Source of the DNA: Clostridia bacterium
Lineage (GTDB): Bacteria > Bacillota > Clostridia > Oscillospirales > UBA644
Direction of reading: 5' to 3'
Length of the DNA: 64,000 nt
NCBI GenBank assembly: GCA_017427285.1
Contig: JAFRTE010000048.1
Location: 1-64,000 of the forward strand
In this document: positions 8,283 through 16,356 of the stretch, piece after piece
How the letters are laid out: the number at the start of each line of letters is the position of its first letter
Position numbering within the stretch: the first letter of the stretch is position 1
Position numbers and translations under genes: made by a program
The notes under the pieces: model-generated
The model's input: only the letters and a program-made list of their open reading frames with translations
Told to the model about the DNA's origin: nothing
Database searches by the model: none

Positions 8283-10298
8283 TTACTGTTTAACCGTGTG
8301 GGGCAAATCGCCCGGGGGAGGCGGAAACGGCCTGCCGCGGTTTTCTTTGCCGTTTTTGTCGGGGCCGAGATTTTCGCCGATATTGTCTATATAACGTTTT
8401 GCCTGAGTATTGAAAAGCTCCGCATATTTCCCGTCTTTTCGTATAAGGTCTTTATGCGAACCTTCCTCGACGATGCGGCCCTCTTCAAGCACGACTATTT
8501 TATCGGCGATAGTAGCGGACGAGAGACGGTGAGAAACGAAAATCGTTGTTTTGGGAACTCCTCCGTCGGACGGATGCGCGAGTTCGTCAAACTGATTGAA
8601 TATTTCCTGCTCCGCCATCGGGTCGAGAGACGCCGTAGGTTCGTCGAGTATCATTATGGAGCTGTCTCTGAAAAACGCTCTGGCAACAGCGATTTTCTGC
8701 CACTGACCTATTGAAAGCTCTCTTCCGTTTTCTTCGAACACGCGTGTGAGCGCGGTATCGTATCCGTCATTGAGTCTGCTTATGAATTCAGTTGCGGCGC
8801 TCTTTTGAGACGCTTTTTCAACACGCTCGCGATCGTTTATATATTCAAGCTGCCCGAAGCCGATATTTTCCGAAACGGTAAACGCGTATTTGCCGAAATC
8901 CTGGAATATTATGCCGAAAACGGCATAAAGCTCGTTTACGTCATATTCGCGGATATCGTGTCCGTCAAAATAAATAACGCCTTCCGTAGGGTCGTAAAGA
9001 CGGGTAAGCAGCTTTAAAAGCGTTGTTTTGCCCGCGCCGTTAAGGCCGACAAGGACGATCGTCTGCCCCTGCTCTATTTTCAGATTAATGTTTTTAAGCA
9101 CTTTTTTCTGAGTTCCGGGATAAGAGAACGAGCAGTTTTTGAATTCGATAACGTGAGACGCTTTTTTGTCTATCTTTCTCGGTTCGGCAAGCGACGACAC
9201 GATAGTTGTGGGTTCGTCCATAAACGTTATCATATTGTCTATATAAAGCGTTCCCTCGTAGATGTTGGCGGCTGTGTGGACTATCGTAGAAACGCTGCCG
9301 GATATTGAAAACAGAGCGTTTGTGTAAAGCGACCAGTCTCCGACGGTAAGTATCTTATCGAAGACCTGGCGCGCTATACGCAGGAAAATGAAAGCGGAAA
9401 GCGCGGAATTGAGCACGGAAAGACCGATGCCGATAAAGCTTTCGGTCATAATAAGGTTTCTTACGCCCCGGTAATAGTTAAGAAAGACTTCTTTGTATCT
9501 GCCGATAAAGAAATCGGCAAGATTGAAGAGTTTTACCTCTTTTACGAGGTCTTTGTTTACGAGCAGCCCGCTGTAGTAATCCATCTGACGCCTGTCTTTC
9601 GAGCGATGGCGGACATAGCGGAACATCTTGCCGCGGTATTTGAAGCTTACTATCGCAGACGGCAGTGAAACAAGAATTATGAGTATCGGCGCATACCACA
9701 TAAGCGAGCCGAGTATTGCAATAAAGCCGACGAGACTTATTACCGTACTAACTATGCTGAACGACGCGGACATGATCGAAAGCGGTCTGTTGCCGGCTTC
9801 TCTGTTGGCGTTTTCGAGCTTCGAATAAAACTCGGGCAGGTCAAAATCGGCGAGGTCGATCGTTTTTGCCTTGTTCATTATTTTAAGCTTTATGCTGTAA
9901 ACGATTATTTCGTTTGAAAGGCGGTTGACCATATTGTTGAGCGAATTGACGAGCGAAACGAAAAACTGATAGGCGATCTGGAAAACAAGAAGACCTCCGA
10001 GCGCCCAGAAGTTGTCTCCGAGCTCGCCGGTCGCCGCTTTTGCGAGCGCGTCGAGGAGAAGTTTTGAGATATACGCGCTTATAACCGGTGAAACGCCGTT
10101 GAAAACCGTCATGAAAATCATTGTTATGAAAATCCACGGACGGGCGTCCCAGACAAGTCCGTAAATATAAAACAGACGACGGAAAAGTTTTTTGGCGTTG
10201 CGCCAGATATATGAAGGCCAGTCTTTAAGATGCTTTGGTCTCGGCTCTTTGAGCTGATCGTGATCATCTCTGCCGGGCGGGAACATGGGACCGAACAT
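8283..10298 (-). CDS. ABC exporter half-transporter (fused TM and ATPase domains)
   Basis: A protein of 671 residues. The N-terminal half carries about six membrane segments (roughly residues 50-370); the C-terminal half is a complete ATPase with Walker A (GLNGAGKT), Q-loop (FQDFGKYAF), signature LSIGQ and Walker B (IMILDEPTASLDP), then a switch histidine (FVSHRLSS). Such half-transporters work as homo- or heterodimers. The TM domain is of the divergent kind often annotated as multidrug/peptide exporters. A Pro-rich tail (RPFPPPPGD) mirrors the Pro-rich N-terminus (MFGPMFPPG). It has an AAAGGA ribosome site and its own promoter at 10343-10371. No second half-transporter is adjacent; the esterase lipoprotein follows. 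Confidence 0.9.
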   Translation of the reverse strand: MFGPMFPPGRDDHDQLKEPRPKHLKDWPSYIWRNAKKLFRRLFYIYGLVWDARPWIFITMIFMTVFNGVSPVISAYISKLLLDALAKAATGELGDNFWALGGLLVFQIAYQFFVSLVNSLNNMVNRLSNEIIVYSIKLKIMNKAKTIDLADFDLPEFYSKLENANREAGNRPLSIMSASFSIVSTVISLVGFIAILGSLMWYAPILIILVSLPSAIVSFKYRGKMFRYVRHRSKDRRQMDYYSGLLVNKDLVKEVKLFNLADFFIGRYKEVFLNYYRGVRNLIMTESFIGIGLSVLNSALSAFIFLRIARQVFDKILTVGDWSLYTNALFSISGSVSTIVHTAANIYEGTLYIDNMITFMDEPTTIVSSLAEPRKIDKKASHVIEFKNCSFSYPGTQKKVLKNINLKIEQGQTIVLVGLNGAGKTTLLKLLTRLYDPTEGVIYFDGHDIREYDVNELYAVFGIIFQDFGKYAFTVSENIGFGQLEYINDRERVEKASQKSAATEFISRLNDGYDTALTRVFEENGRELSIGQWQKIAVARAFFRDSSIMILDEPTASLDPMAEQEIFNQFDELAHPSDGGVPKTTIFVSHRLSSATIADKIVVLEEGRIVEEGSHKDLIRKDGKYAELFNTQAKRYIDNIGENLGPDKNGKENRGRPFPPPPGDLPHTVKQ

Positions 10299-10342
10299 AA
10301 TCGGATTCCTTTCAGTATATTATTAATTATTTATACATCGAT

Positions 10343-10371
10343 ATTTTACATCTTTTTGCGCGTTCAGTCAA
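10343..10371 (-). promoter_or_regulatory. Promoter of the ABC exporter-esterase pair
   Basis: Read on the minus strand: TTGACT (10371-10366), 17-bp spacer, TAAAAT (10348-10343), about 45 nt upstream of the start codon. Confidence 0.7.
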
Positions 10372-10460
10372 CAATACGTGCGATATTGTCGATTTAATTT
10401 CGTTTTTTACTAAAGATAAACGCATCCTGTTCAAAAAAAGGCGAACAGCGCAAATATTTC

Positions 10461-10487
10461 TTGACAAACTGATAAAACTGTGATAAT
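10461..10487 (+). promoter_or_regulatory. Candidate promoter of the UroD-family gene
   Basis: TTGACA (10461-10466) is followed after 15 bp by GATAAT (10482-10487), preceded by TG (10479-10480) as in an extended -10. A second TATAAT at 10494-10499 lacks a matching -35. Which -10 is used cannot be decided from sequence. Confidence 0.5.
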
Positions 10488-10526
10488 ATTCTGTATAATG
10501 ACAATATCTGCTGCGGAGGACAGAAT

Positions 10527-11498
10527 ATGACGCCAAAGGAGAGAGCGATCGCGGCGCTGACGCTGCGTCAGCCGGACGAAGTCCCCACTTTTGAGCTTGA
10601 ATTTCAGCTTGAGGAGGAAATGTTCGGAAAATCGCCGATCGATTACAATGAATACAGACGTTCGGAGCTTGACAAGCTTACGGAGCTGGAAGCAGAGAAA
10701 AAGCTGAGAAAATGGGCGCTTCACCATGCCGAAATGTACAAAAAGCTGGAGTATGCCATCTGGCCGATGATATATCTTCCCGATATGTGGAACGAGGACG
10801 GTACTCTCGGAAAATACCAGAAAACCGTACTGAAAGCGCTTCGCGAATATGCCGAAGACAAATATATGATCCATTGCCACGGAGACGGAACATTCGCCCT
10901 GCCCGACGGAAACGGGATGTATGAATTTGCATACAGACTTGCCGACGATTTTGACGGAATACTCGAAGAGGCGGAAAGATACTGCGTAAGCGCAATCGAA
11001 AGGAACAAACAGATCGTGGACGCGGGCGTTGAAGTGCTTATTCTTTGCTCGGACTACTGCTACAATATGGGCCCGTTCGTTTCGCCTTCCACTTTTGCGG
11101 ATATCATCACGCCTTATCTTGCCCGTATCTGCGCCAGCGGCCGCGAAAACGGCGCGTACGTTATAAAGCACACGGACGGCGATATAATGCCGATAATAGA
11201 CCAGCTCGTTTCATGCAAGCCCCATGCGATTCACTCTCTTGACCCGATGGCGAGGGTCGATATAAAGCAGGTCAAAGAAAAATGGGGCGACAAAGTCGCG
11301 CTCTGCGGCAACGTTAACTGCGCACTCATGCAGACAGGTACCGAGCAGGAAGTAATAGAAAGCGCGGAATACTGTCTAAAATACGCGAAGCCGGGCGGCG
11401 GATATATCTATTGCACGTCGAACGTTCCTTTTAAGGGACTGCCTGCAGACAGATATCAGCTCGTTTTGGACGTCTGGAAAAAGCACAGAAAGTATTAA
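10527..11498 (+). CDS. Uroporphyrinogen decarboxylase (URO-D) family protein
   Basis: A protein of 323 residues with the URO-D fold seen in MtaA/CmuA-type methyltransferases: N-terminal MTPKERAIAAL, an HTDGD segment in the second half and the closing pattern GGGYIYCTSNV near residue 290. In this family, members outside heme synthesis act on corrinoid- or thiol-bound methyl groups; no corrinoid protein or heme gene is nearby, so I do not call it HemE. GGAGGA lies 6 nt before the ATG. It is a single-gene unit ending at the hairpin at 11505-11527. Confidence 0.8.
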   Translation: MTPKERAIAALTLRQPDEVPTFELEFQLEEEMFGKSPIDYNEYRRSELDKLTELEAEKKLRKWALHHAEMYKKLEYAIWPMIYLPDMWNEDGTLGKYQKTVLKALREYAEDKYMIHCHGDGTFALPDGNGMYEFAYRLADDFDGILEEAERYCVSAIERNKQIVDAGVEVLILCSDYCYNMGPFVSPSTFADIITPYLARICASGRENGAYVIKHTDGDIMPIIDQLVSCKPHAIHSLDPMARVDIKQVKEKWGDKVALCGNVNCALMQTGTEQEVIESAEYCLKYAKPGGGYIYCTSNVPFKGLPADRYQLVLDVWKKHRKY

Positions 11499-11504
11499 AA
11501 AAGC

Positions 11505-11527
11505 GGAACGCCGTTTTTCGGCGTTCC
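11505..11527. terminator. Convergent terminator
   Basis: GGAACGCCG (11505-11513) and CGGCGTTCC (11519-11527) form a 9-bp GC-rich stem with a TTTTT loop. The minus strand continues into GCTTTTTT, a good terminator for the gene ending at 11534. The plus-strand T-run is weaker. Confidence 0.8.
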
Positions 11528-11533
11528 TTCGGT

Positions 11534-12229
11534 TTAGATCTCAATATTATCGCTTCTGAATTTAGGCATATGACCCGTTAAGGTGTAAACAGTCCTTTCG
11601 ATGGCGTCCTTGCTGTTTTTCCAGTCCTCTTTGGCGAAACGGTAATCGAATTTGCGGCAAAACCAGTCGATATCGCCGTGAAGAGTTTCCAGATATCTCA
11701 TTTCGATCGAGTCTGCGATCTCAAAAAAAGCCGCAAAATCCTTTTTGGGAAAGATCTTTGCCCCGTATTCGATAAGCTCCCTGTAATGCGGCAGACAGAA
11801 GAATTTCTGTTTGGCAAAAAGATCTCTGAAATTGACGTCGTTTCTGTAAAGATAGAAAAGATTGGATAAAACGCTGTCCATATTCCCGTTTATTCTGCGG
11901 CAGACGTAGCAGTCGCCTTCAAGCGTTTTCAGTCTTTTCGCCTGAACGTCTCCCTTTTTGCGGTTGATATCCTTATATATTTCGTTTATGTGACTTTCAA
12001 GAATAAGCGCTACGGGGAGCTTTTTGCCGACGAGAAGCATCTGTGAAAAATGACGTTCGCAAAAGCCGTATTCGTTTGTTTTTATACGGACGTCCGGTTC
12101 CATCATCGAAGCTCCCGTTACCGTTTCTATCTCGTTTCTTTCCATCATGTCGAAAAGACCGCAGAGAGGGCATCCCTCAAGCTTAGAAAAATGTTCGTTC
12201 AGCGGAATCGTATAAATGTGTTCCTTCAT
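11534..12229 (-). CDS. DUF6062-like cysteine-rich protein with duplicated CxxC...CxxH modules
   Basis: A soluble protein of 231 residues. Two similar modules are visible: CPLC (about residue 18) paired with FCERHF (about 57), and CYVC (about 107) paired with FCLPHYREL (about 145). Each gives a CxxC plus CxxH set that could bind a metal, suggesting an internal duplication. The character matches the clostridial DUF6062 family, whose function is not known to me. GAGGAG precedes the ATG. It starts 12 nt after the end of the ATP-grasp gene, so the two are probably co-transcribed. The C-terminal part beyond residue 160 is helical and charged. Confidence 0.7.
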   Translation of the reverse strand: MKEHIYTIPLNEHFSKLEGCPLCGLFDMMERNEIETVTGASMMEPDVRIKTNEYGFCERHFSQMLLVGKKLPVALILESHINEIYKDINRKKGDVQAKRLKTLEGDCYVCRRINGNMDSVLSNLFYLYRNDVNFRDLFAKQKFFCLPHYRELIEYGAKIFPKKDFAAFFEIADSIEMRYLETLHGDIDWFCRKFDYRFAKEDWKNSKDAIERTVYTLTGHMPKFRSDNIEI

Positions 12230-12241
12230 AAAATCTGCTCC

Positions 12242-13249
12242 TCAAACATCAATAAATTCTCTGTATCTCGGCATTATCCCGATACCGTCTTTGTAAAAAG
12301 CTGAAAACTGCGGAACCGCATGCGACGGGAACGAATTTCCTTCGATAAATACCGGGCCGTCCGGCGTTATTGCAACGTCCCATGCGATATATCTCATCTG
12401 CGGAACCTTTTTTGCCGCCTCGAGACACATCTCCTTTGCTTCGGCAAAATACGGTATTGTAAAGCCCTCAAGCTTTACTCCGCTTTCCGGATGACACTCG
12501 TAAACGTTGCCCTGCTTATCTGCGCCGGGCGTGCAGATAATTCCGCTGTCAAGATCTATTCTGCATGCCATTCCTCCGCAGTCAACATTGTCCATATCGG
12601 TACCGTTTTGACCGATTCTTATGCAGGCGTAAACTATTCCGTTTTTCTTCGGGCCGTTTAAAGTAACTATTCGTACGGTGTTTACGGACGACGGATTTAT
12701 TCTGTTTATGTCTTCGTGCTGAATCACGCACTCTTCAACGATCCCCGTTCCGTCCGCCTTTAATTCCTCGTAAAAATCCGGATTCCCGCGGTATTTTTCG
12801 GGACGTATCTTTTTAACGCCTCTGCCCGAAGAACCGTCGAGCGGTTTTGCGACGATAACGTCCTTATCCTCGAGCCATTTTGAAAACTCTTCTTTTGTGC
12901 CGTTTTTGAGGTCAAACCAGCCGCGCTTGACGTATTCCGCAAAAAGTTTGTTAAATTCGGTTTTATTGTCAAAAAAGTGCCAGTATTCCTTCGGATTCAT
13001 TTCGGCAACTATCCTGTTTGAGATGCCTCTTGTGATAACGGTCTTTCTCTGTGAAGGCGAAAGCCTATACATCTCGGCGATCCGATAATCGACATATCCC
13101 GCTCCGTATCTTATCGCGCACCCCGCCATATCGAAGAGGACCGATATCCTTGCTTTGCCCGTTTTTTCGCTTATCTGCTTTGCGGTCGCGAAAAATTTAT
13201 CGTAGTGCATATACCTTATGCGGCGAAAAAGAAATGAAAGTTTTCCCAT
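12242..13249 (-). CDS. Sugar-transfer-associated ATP-grasp family protein
   Basis: A protein of 335 residues with an ATP-grasp core: a lysine-glycine nucleotide loop (VAKPLDGSSGRGV), an acidic TGIVEECV segment that would contact adenine, a basic NTVRIVT stretch, and a metal-binding end (WDVAITPDG...FIEGNS). The family is often found beside surface-polysaccharide genes and ligates carboxylate and amino or hydroxyl groups using ATP; the substrate is unknown. I choose the ATG at 13249 because AAGGA lies 7 nt upstream; a GTG at 13279 and ATG at 13264 would extend the frame but lack a ribosome site. It is the first gene of a pair with the DUF6062-like protein. Confidence 0.75.
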   Translation of the reverse strand: MGKLSFLFRRIRYMHYDKFFATAKQISEKTGKARISVLFDMAGCAIRYGAGYVDYRIAEMYRLSPSQRKTVITRGISNRIVAEMNPKEYWHFFDNKTEFNKLFAEYVKRGWFDLKNGTKEEFSKWLEDKDVIVAKPLDGSSGRGVKKIRPEKYRGNPDFYEELKADGTGIVEECVIQHEDINRINPSSVNTVRIVTLNGPKKNGIVYACIRIGQNGTDMDNVDCGGMACRIDLDSGIICTPGADKQGNVYECHPESGVKLEGFTIPYFAEAKEMCLEAAKKVPQMRYIAWDVAITPDGPVFIEGNSFPSHAVPQFSAFYKDGIGIMPRYREFIDV

Positions 13250-13321
13250 AAGTTTATCCTTCATTATATTGATAATCACATTATATACTATTTTTGTGCA
13301 AAAAGAAAGGGGGTTTTTAAA

Positions 13322-14179
13322 ATTTTTCCCGACATTAAAGAAATTTCGGAAAAATATTATAAAATTTCTCCGACCGATATTTCGCTGAAAGACACGTTTG
13401 AGTGCGGCCAGTGCTTCCGTTTTAACGACGACGGCAACGGATATACAGGCGTTGCACGAAAAAAAGCAGTCCGTTTCATACAGGGAGACGGCTGCATTTA
13501 CATAAAAGGCGCGGACAGAGCCGATATTGAAAATATCTGGCTTGATTATCTCTCGCTCGACAAGGACTATTCCGACGCAGTCAAGCGGTTCGAGAACGAC
13601 GAATACATAAAAACCGTCTCTGAATTCGGAAAAGGGATAAGGATACTTCGCCAGGAGCCGTGCGAAACGACGATTTCCTTTATAATATCGTCAAACAACA
13701 ATATAAAGCGGATAAAAAAGATAATCGAGCATTTTTGCGCTCTTTTCGGAGAAGAGATCTCATTTGAGGGCAAAACGTTATACACGTTCCCCACCGGTGA
13801 CGAGCTAAAAAAAATAACGACCGAGGCGCTGGCGCCGATAAGAGCGGGATTTCGGGACAAATATATTTACGATGCCGCGCGGAAAATCGTTTCGGGAGAG
13901 ATCGATTTTGACAAAATATCTCTTTTGACTACCGATGAGGCGAGAAAAGAGCTTATGAAAATAAAAGGCGTGGGCGAAAAAGTTGCGGACTGCATATTGC
14001 TTTTCGGCTTTGACAGAGGCGAAGCGTTCCCGAAAGACGTTTGGATAAAGCGCGTTATGCGCAATATTTACGGGGAAAGATTCGACGAGAAGCTGTTCGG
14101 GAAAGACGCGGGAATAATCCAGCAGTGGATGTTTAACTACGCAAGACTGAATCCGGATAAATTTACGGACACGGATTAA
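13322..14179 (+). CDS. ogg: 8-oxoguanine DNA glycosylase (OGG1-type), apparent ATT start
   Basis: A protein of 285 residues if begun at ATT 13322. The N-terminal domain has FECGQCFRF, the OGG1 pocket signature. A helix-hairpin-helix follows (MKIKGVGEKVADCILL), with the Schiff-base lysine at about residue 220 and the catalytic aspartate in PKDVWIKRV at about 239. Both are present, so it should be a bifunctional glycosylase/lyase removing oxidised guanine. The frame is open and conserved from 13322, yet the first ATG/GTG/TTG is the TTG at 13925, inside the catalytic domain. A strong AAAGAAAGGGGG lies 8-9 nt before ATT 13322, and the family N-terminus begins about here. An AUU start, as in infC, is my best reading; a sequencing error removing an ATG is the alternative. 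Confidence 0.8.
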   Translation: MFPDIKEISEKYYKISPTDISLKDTFECGQCFRFNDDGNGYTGVARKKAVRFIQGDGCIYIKGADRADIENIWLDYLSLDKDYSDAVKRFENDEYIKTVSEFGKGIRILRQEPCETTISFIISSNNNIKRIKKIIEHFCALFGEEISFEGKTLYTFPTGDELKKITTEALAPIRAGFRDKYIYDAARKIVSGEIDFDKISLLTTDEARKELMKIKGVGEKVADCILLFGFDRGEAFPKDVWIKRVMRNIYGERFDEKLFGKDAGIIQQWMFNYARLNPDKFTDTD

Positions 14180-14193
14180 AAAAAGAGGAAATT

Positions 14194-15162
14194 ATGGAGT
14201 ATATTTTAATTGCGATTGCGGTTATTGCGGGACTTTTTCTTATATATACCGTTGCGGGAACCGTTTTGGGAACGATGATGGCGATCGTCCGCGTTCCCGA
14301 AAAGAAAAACCGTAAAAAGGAAGAAAATCAGCCGCTGCTTTACGACGCCGTCTACGGCAAAAAACTGAGCGAGATGAAAGCGGAAGGGCTTGAATGGCTG
14401 AAAAACAGACCGTTTGAAAACCACACGATAAAAACGTTTGACGGTCTTACGCTCAGAGGCAAGTTTTATAAAACTGAAAACGCGCGCGCGACCGTAATGC
14501 TCGTTCACGGCTACCGTTCGTGGCCCGAAAGGGATTTCGGCACGGTTGTAAAGTATTTCGGAGAAAACGGATTCAATATTTTTATGTATGACCGAAGGGC
14601 GCACGGGGAAAGCGACGGAAGGTATATAACGTTCGGAGTACTTGACCGATACGATCTGCGCGACTGGACCGTTTACGTGGACGCTCTTTGCGAAAACAGG
14701 CTGCCTATCCTGTGGGACGGCATATCTATGGGCGGGGCCACGGTTTGCATGGCGTCGTCACTCGAACTTCCCGAAAACCTGAAAGCGATAGTCGCAGACT
14801 GTCCGTATACAACGCCGAAAGAAGAAATACTGTATTCCATGGCCCACTACTATCATATCCCGCCGTTTCCGCTCATTTATACGGTTGATTGGGCAGCGCG
14901 GCTTGTTGCGAAATACGGCTTTACGGAATGTGATTCGAGAAAAGAGGTTGCTAAAACGAAAATCCCCGTATTTTTTGCGCACGGTCAGGCAGACAACTTC
15001 GTACCGCATTATATGGGTAAAGAAATATATGACGCCTGCAGTTCGCCGAAAGAGTTTTTTTCAGTCCCCGACGCGATCCACGGCTTTTCGTATATAGTGG
15101 CCACCGAAGAATATCAGCGCAGGCTTACGGATTTTCTTGAAAGAAACAAATTTTTCGGATGA
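14194..15162 (+). CDS. Membrane-anchored alpha/beta-hydrolase
   Basis: A protein of 322 residues with an N-terminal membrane segment (about residues 3-30) and a cytosol- or exterior-facing hydrolase domain. The triad parts are visible: HGYRSWPERD after the first strands, nucleophile elbow GISMGG (about residue 179), aspartate in HGQADNFVP (about 263) and histidine in DAIHGFS (about 292). This is the layout of S9-like/BAAT-like alpha-beta hydrolases common in clostridia. It starts 14 nt after the glycosylase gene with an AAAAGAGGAAATT site, so they are probably co-transcribed. Substrate unknown. Confidence 0.8.
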   Translation: MEYILIAIAVIAGLFLIYTVAGTVLGTMMAIVRVPEKKNRKKEENQPLLYDAVYGKKLSEMKAEGLEWLKNRPFENHTIKTFDGLTLRGKFYKTENARATVMLVHGYRSWPERDFGTVVKYFGENGFNIFMYDRRAHGESDGRYITFGVLDRYDLRDWTVYVDALCENRLPILWDGISMGGATVCMASSLELPENLKAIVADCPYTTPKEEILYSMAHYYHIPPFPLIYTVDWAARLVAKYGFTECDSRKEVAKTKIPVFFAHGQADNFVPHYMGKEIYDACSSPKEFFSVPDAIHGFSYIVATEEYQRRLTDFLERNKFFG

Positions 15163-15197
15163 AAGAGAAAGGATTATCAGATGTATTAGGTGATAAT

Positions 15198-16079
15198 ATG
15201 CAAAGCATAAACTCATCATCAATTACAACATTTTGCGTTATTGTCGGAACGATTATTCTATTAGTGGTTTTTATAATTATAGTGTTATATAGAGAAGGTA
15301 AACAAAAGCTGATTGCAAAAAGAACTGAAATCGTCAAAGAATACAGCAAAAAATACCAAAAAATAAAGCAGATTAATGGTCAATACCCTTTTTCTCCGCT
15401 TCAACAGCAATATCGTATTGCAAAAAACTGTAAAACAAAACAAGAATTTGATAAAACTGATATAGATACAATTCTGTGCAGTGATATTTCAGATAATCTT
15501 GCAGAATATAAACAATTACTGAATAGCGTTATTAGAAATCAAAATCAGTACGAACTGTATAATAAAGATTTTAATATTTGTTTGTATGAAATTACTGACG
15601 AAGACAAAGAATTGTATTTAAAGTGGGATTTTTTTGATGAATATGAAGAGAAATTATGTGAAGAATTAAGGCAAAAGCCTATTACAGAACTAATAGTTAA
15701 AGTTGAAAAGGAATACTATTCTCCCAAAGGAAGAAATCATTACAGAGCTTGTTCTGTATTTGACACAAAAGAAATAATTGCACACTACAAAGAAGCAAGA
15801 CTACACTCAGAATTTGATTATATTTTTAAAACATCATACTATAAAAATGATAATAGACGAGACCCGATTCCCCCATCCATGAGATATGATATTATGAAAC
15901 GTGACGGTTTTCGTTGCGTTCTATGTGGTGCGTCTGCTCAAGATGGAGTCAAATTACATATAGACCATATTTTGCCTGTTTCAAAGGGCGGAGTAACCGA
16001 ACCGTCAAATTTGCGAACACTGTGCGACAAGTGCAATTTAGGTAAGGGAGCAAAATACGATCCATACGGATTTAACTAG
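15198..16079 (+). CDS. Membrane-anchored HNH endonuclease
   Basis: A protein of 293 residues. An N-terminal membrane helix (about residues 9-32) is followed by a long charged, helical middle region and a C-terminal HNH nuclease domain: a CVLCG knuckle, LHIDHILPVSKGG with the catalytic histidine, then NLRTLCDKCN with the second CxxC. I prefer the ATG at 15198, which has AGGTGA at good spacing; the ATG at 15159 overlaps the previous stop but has no clear site. The gene is visibly richer in A/T than its neighbours on both sides, which suggests acquisition. It closes with a clear terminator. Whether it acts on foreign DNA, or at all, is unknown. Confidence 0.8.
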   Translation: MQSINSSSITTFCVIVGTIILLVVFIIIVLYREGKQKLIAKRTEIVKEYSKKYQKIKQINGQYPFSPLQQQYRIAKNCKTKQEFDKTDIDTILCSDISDNLAEYKQLLNSVIRNQNQYELYNKDFNICLYEITDEDKELYLKWDFFDEYEEKLCEELRQKPITELIVKVEKEYYSPKGRNHYRACSVFDTKEIIAHYKEARLHSEFDYIFKTSYYKNDNRRDPIPPSMRYDIMKRDGFRCVLCGASAQDGVKLHIDHILPVSKGGVTEPSNLRTLCDKCNLGKGAKYDPYGFN

Positions 16080-16111
16080 TGCTATATCTTTTTTATTCAT
16101 ATATATATATT

Positions 16112-16140
16112 CGGACCGACAAAAATCGGTCCGTTTTTTT
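16112..16140 (+). terminator. Rho-independent terminator after the HNH gene
   Basis: CGGACCGA (16112-16119) and TCGGTCCG (16126-16133) form an 8-bp GC-rich stem with a 6-nt loop followed by seven T. It isolates the heat-shock operon from upstream transcription. From 16141 to 16250 I see nothing further. Confidence 0.9.
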
Positions 16141-16251
16141 GCAGTAACAGTTCGGGGCAAGTATCGGTTGAAAGGGGATCGGCGAGGTCGGTTCAGTCTG
16201 TGTCAGAATTATGAAGAAAAAAAATAATTTATAAAAAAGCGAAATATCATA

Positions 16252-16280
16252 TTGACAAATCGGTAAAAAAGTGGTACATT
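16252..16280 (+). promoter_or_regulatory. Sigma-A promoter of the hrcA-dnaK operon
   Basis: TTGACA (16252-16257), 17-bp spacer, TACATT (16275-16280). The start point would fall at about 16287, immediately upstream of the CIRCE element. Confidence 0.85.
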
Positions 16281-16290
16281 ATGCCTGTTG

Positions 16291-16317
16291 TTAGCACTCG
16301 GATGTCAAGAGTGCCAA
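16291..16317 (+). promoter_or_regulatory. CIRCE operator (HrcA binding site)
   Basis: TTAGCACTC (16291-16299), 9-nt spacer, GAGTGCCAA (16309-16317). It matches the CIRCE consensus except one position in the right arm (C for T). Its place right after the promoter and before hrcA is the standard arrangement for HrcA repression of class I heat-shock genes. Confidence 0.95.
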
Positions 16318-16356
16318 ATATCGGTTCTGTTTTATGAAAGGAGTGGCGGTTTAACG

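Noticed and set aside
10431-11171. Minus-strand reading frame of 246 codons opposite the UroD-family gene
   Set aside because: Runs through the promoter and coding region of a recognised gene and has no family features.
16334-16354. Six-codon mini-ORF (ATG to TAA) just before hrcA
   Set aside because: It overlaps the hrcA ribosome site and has none of its own; chance occurrence is likely.
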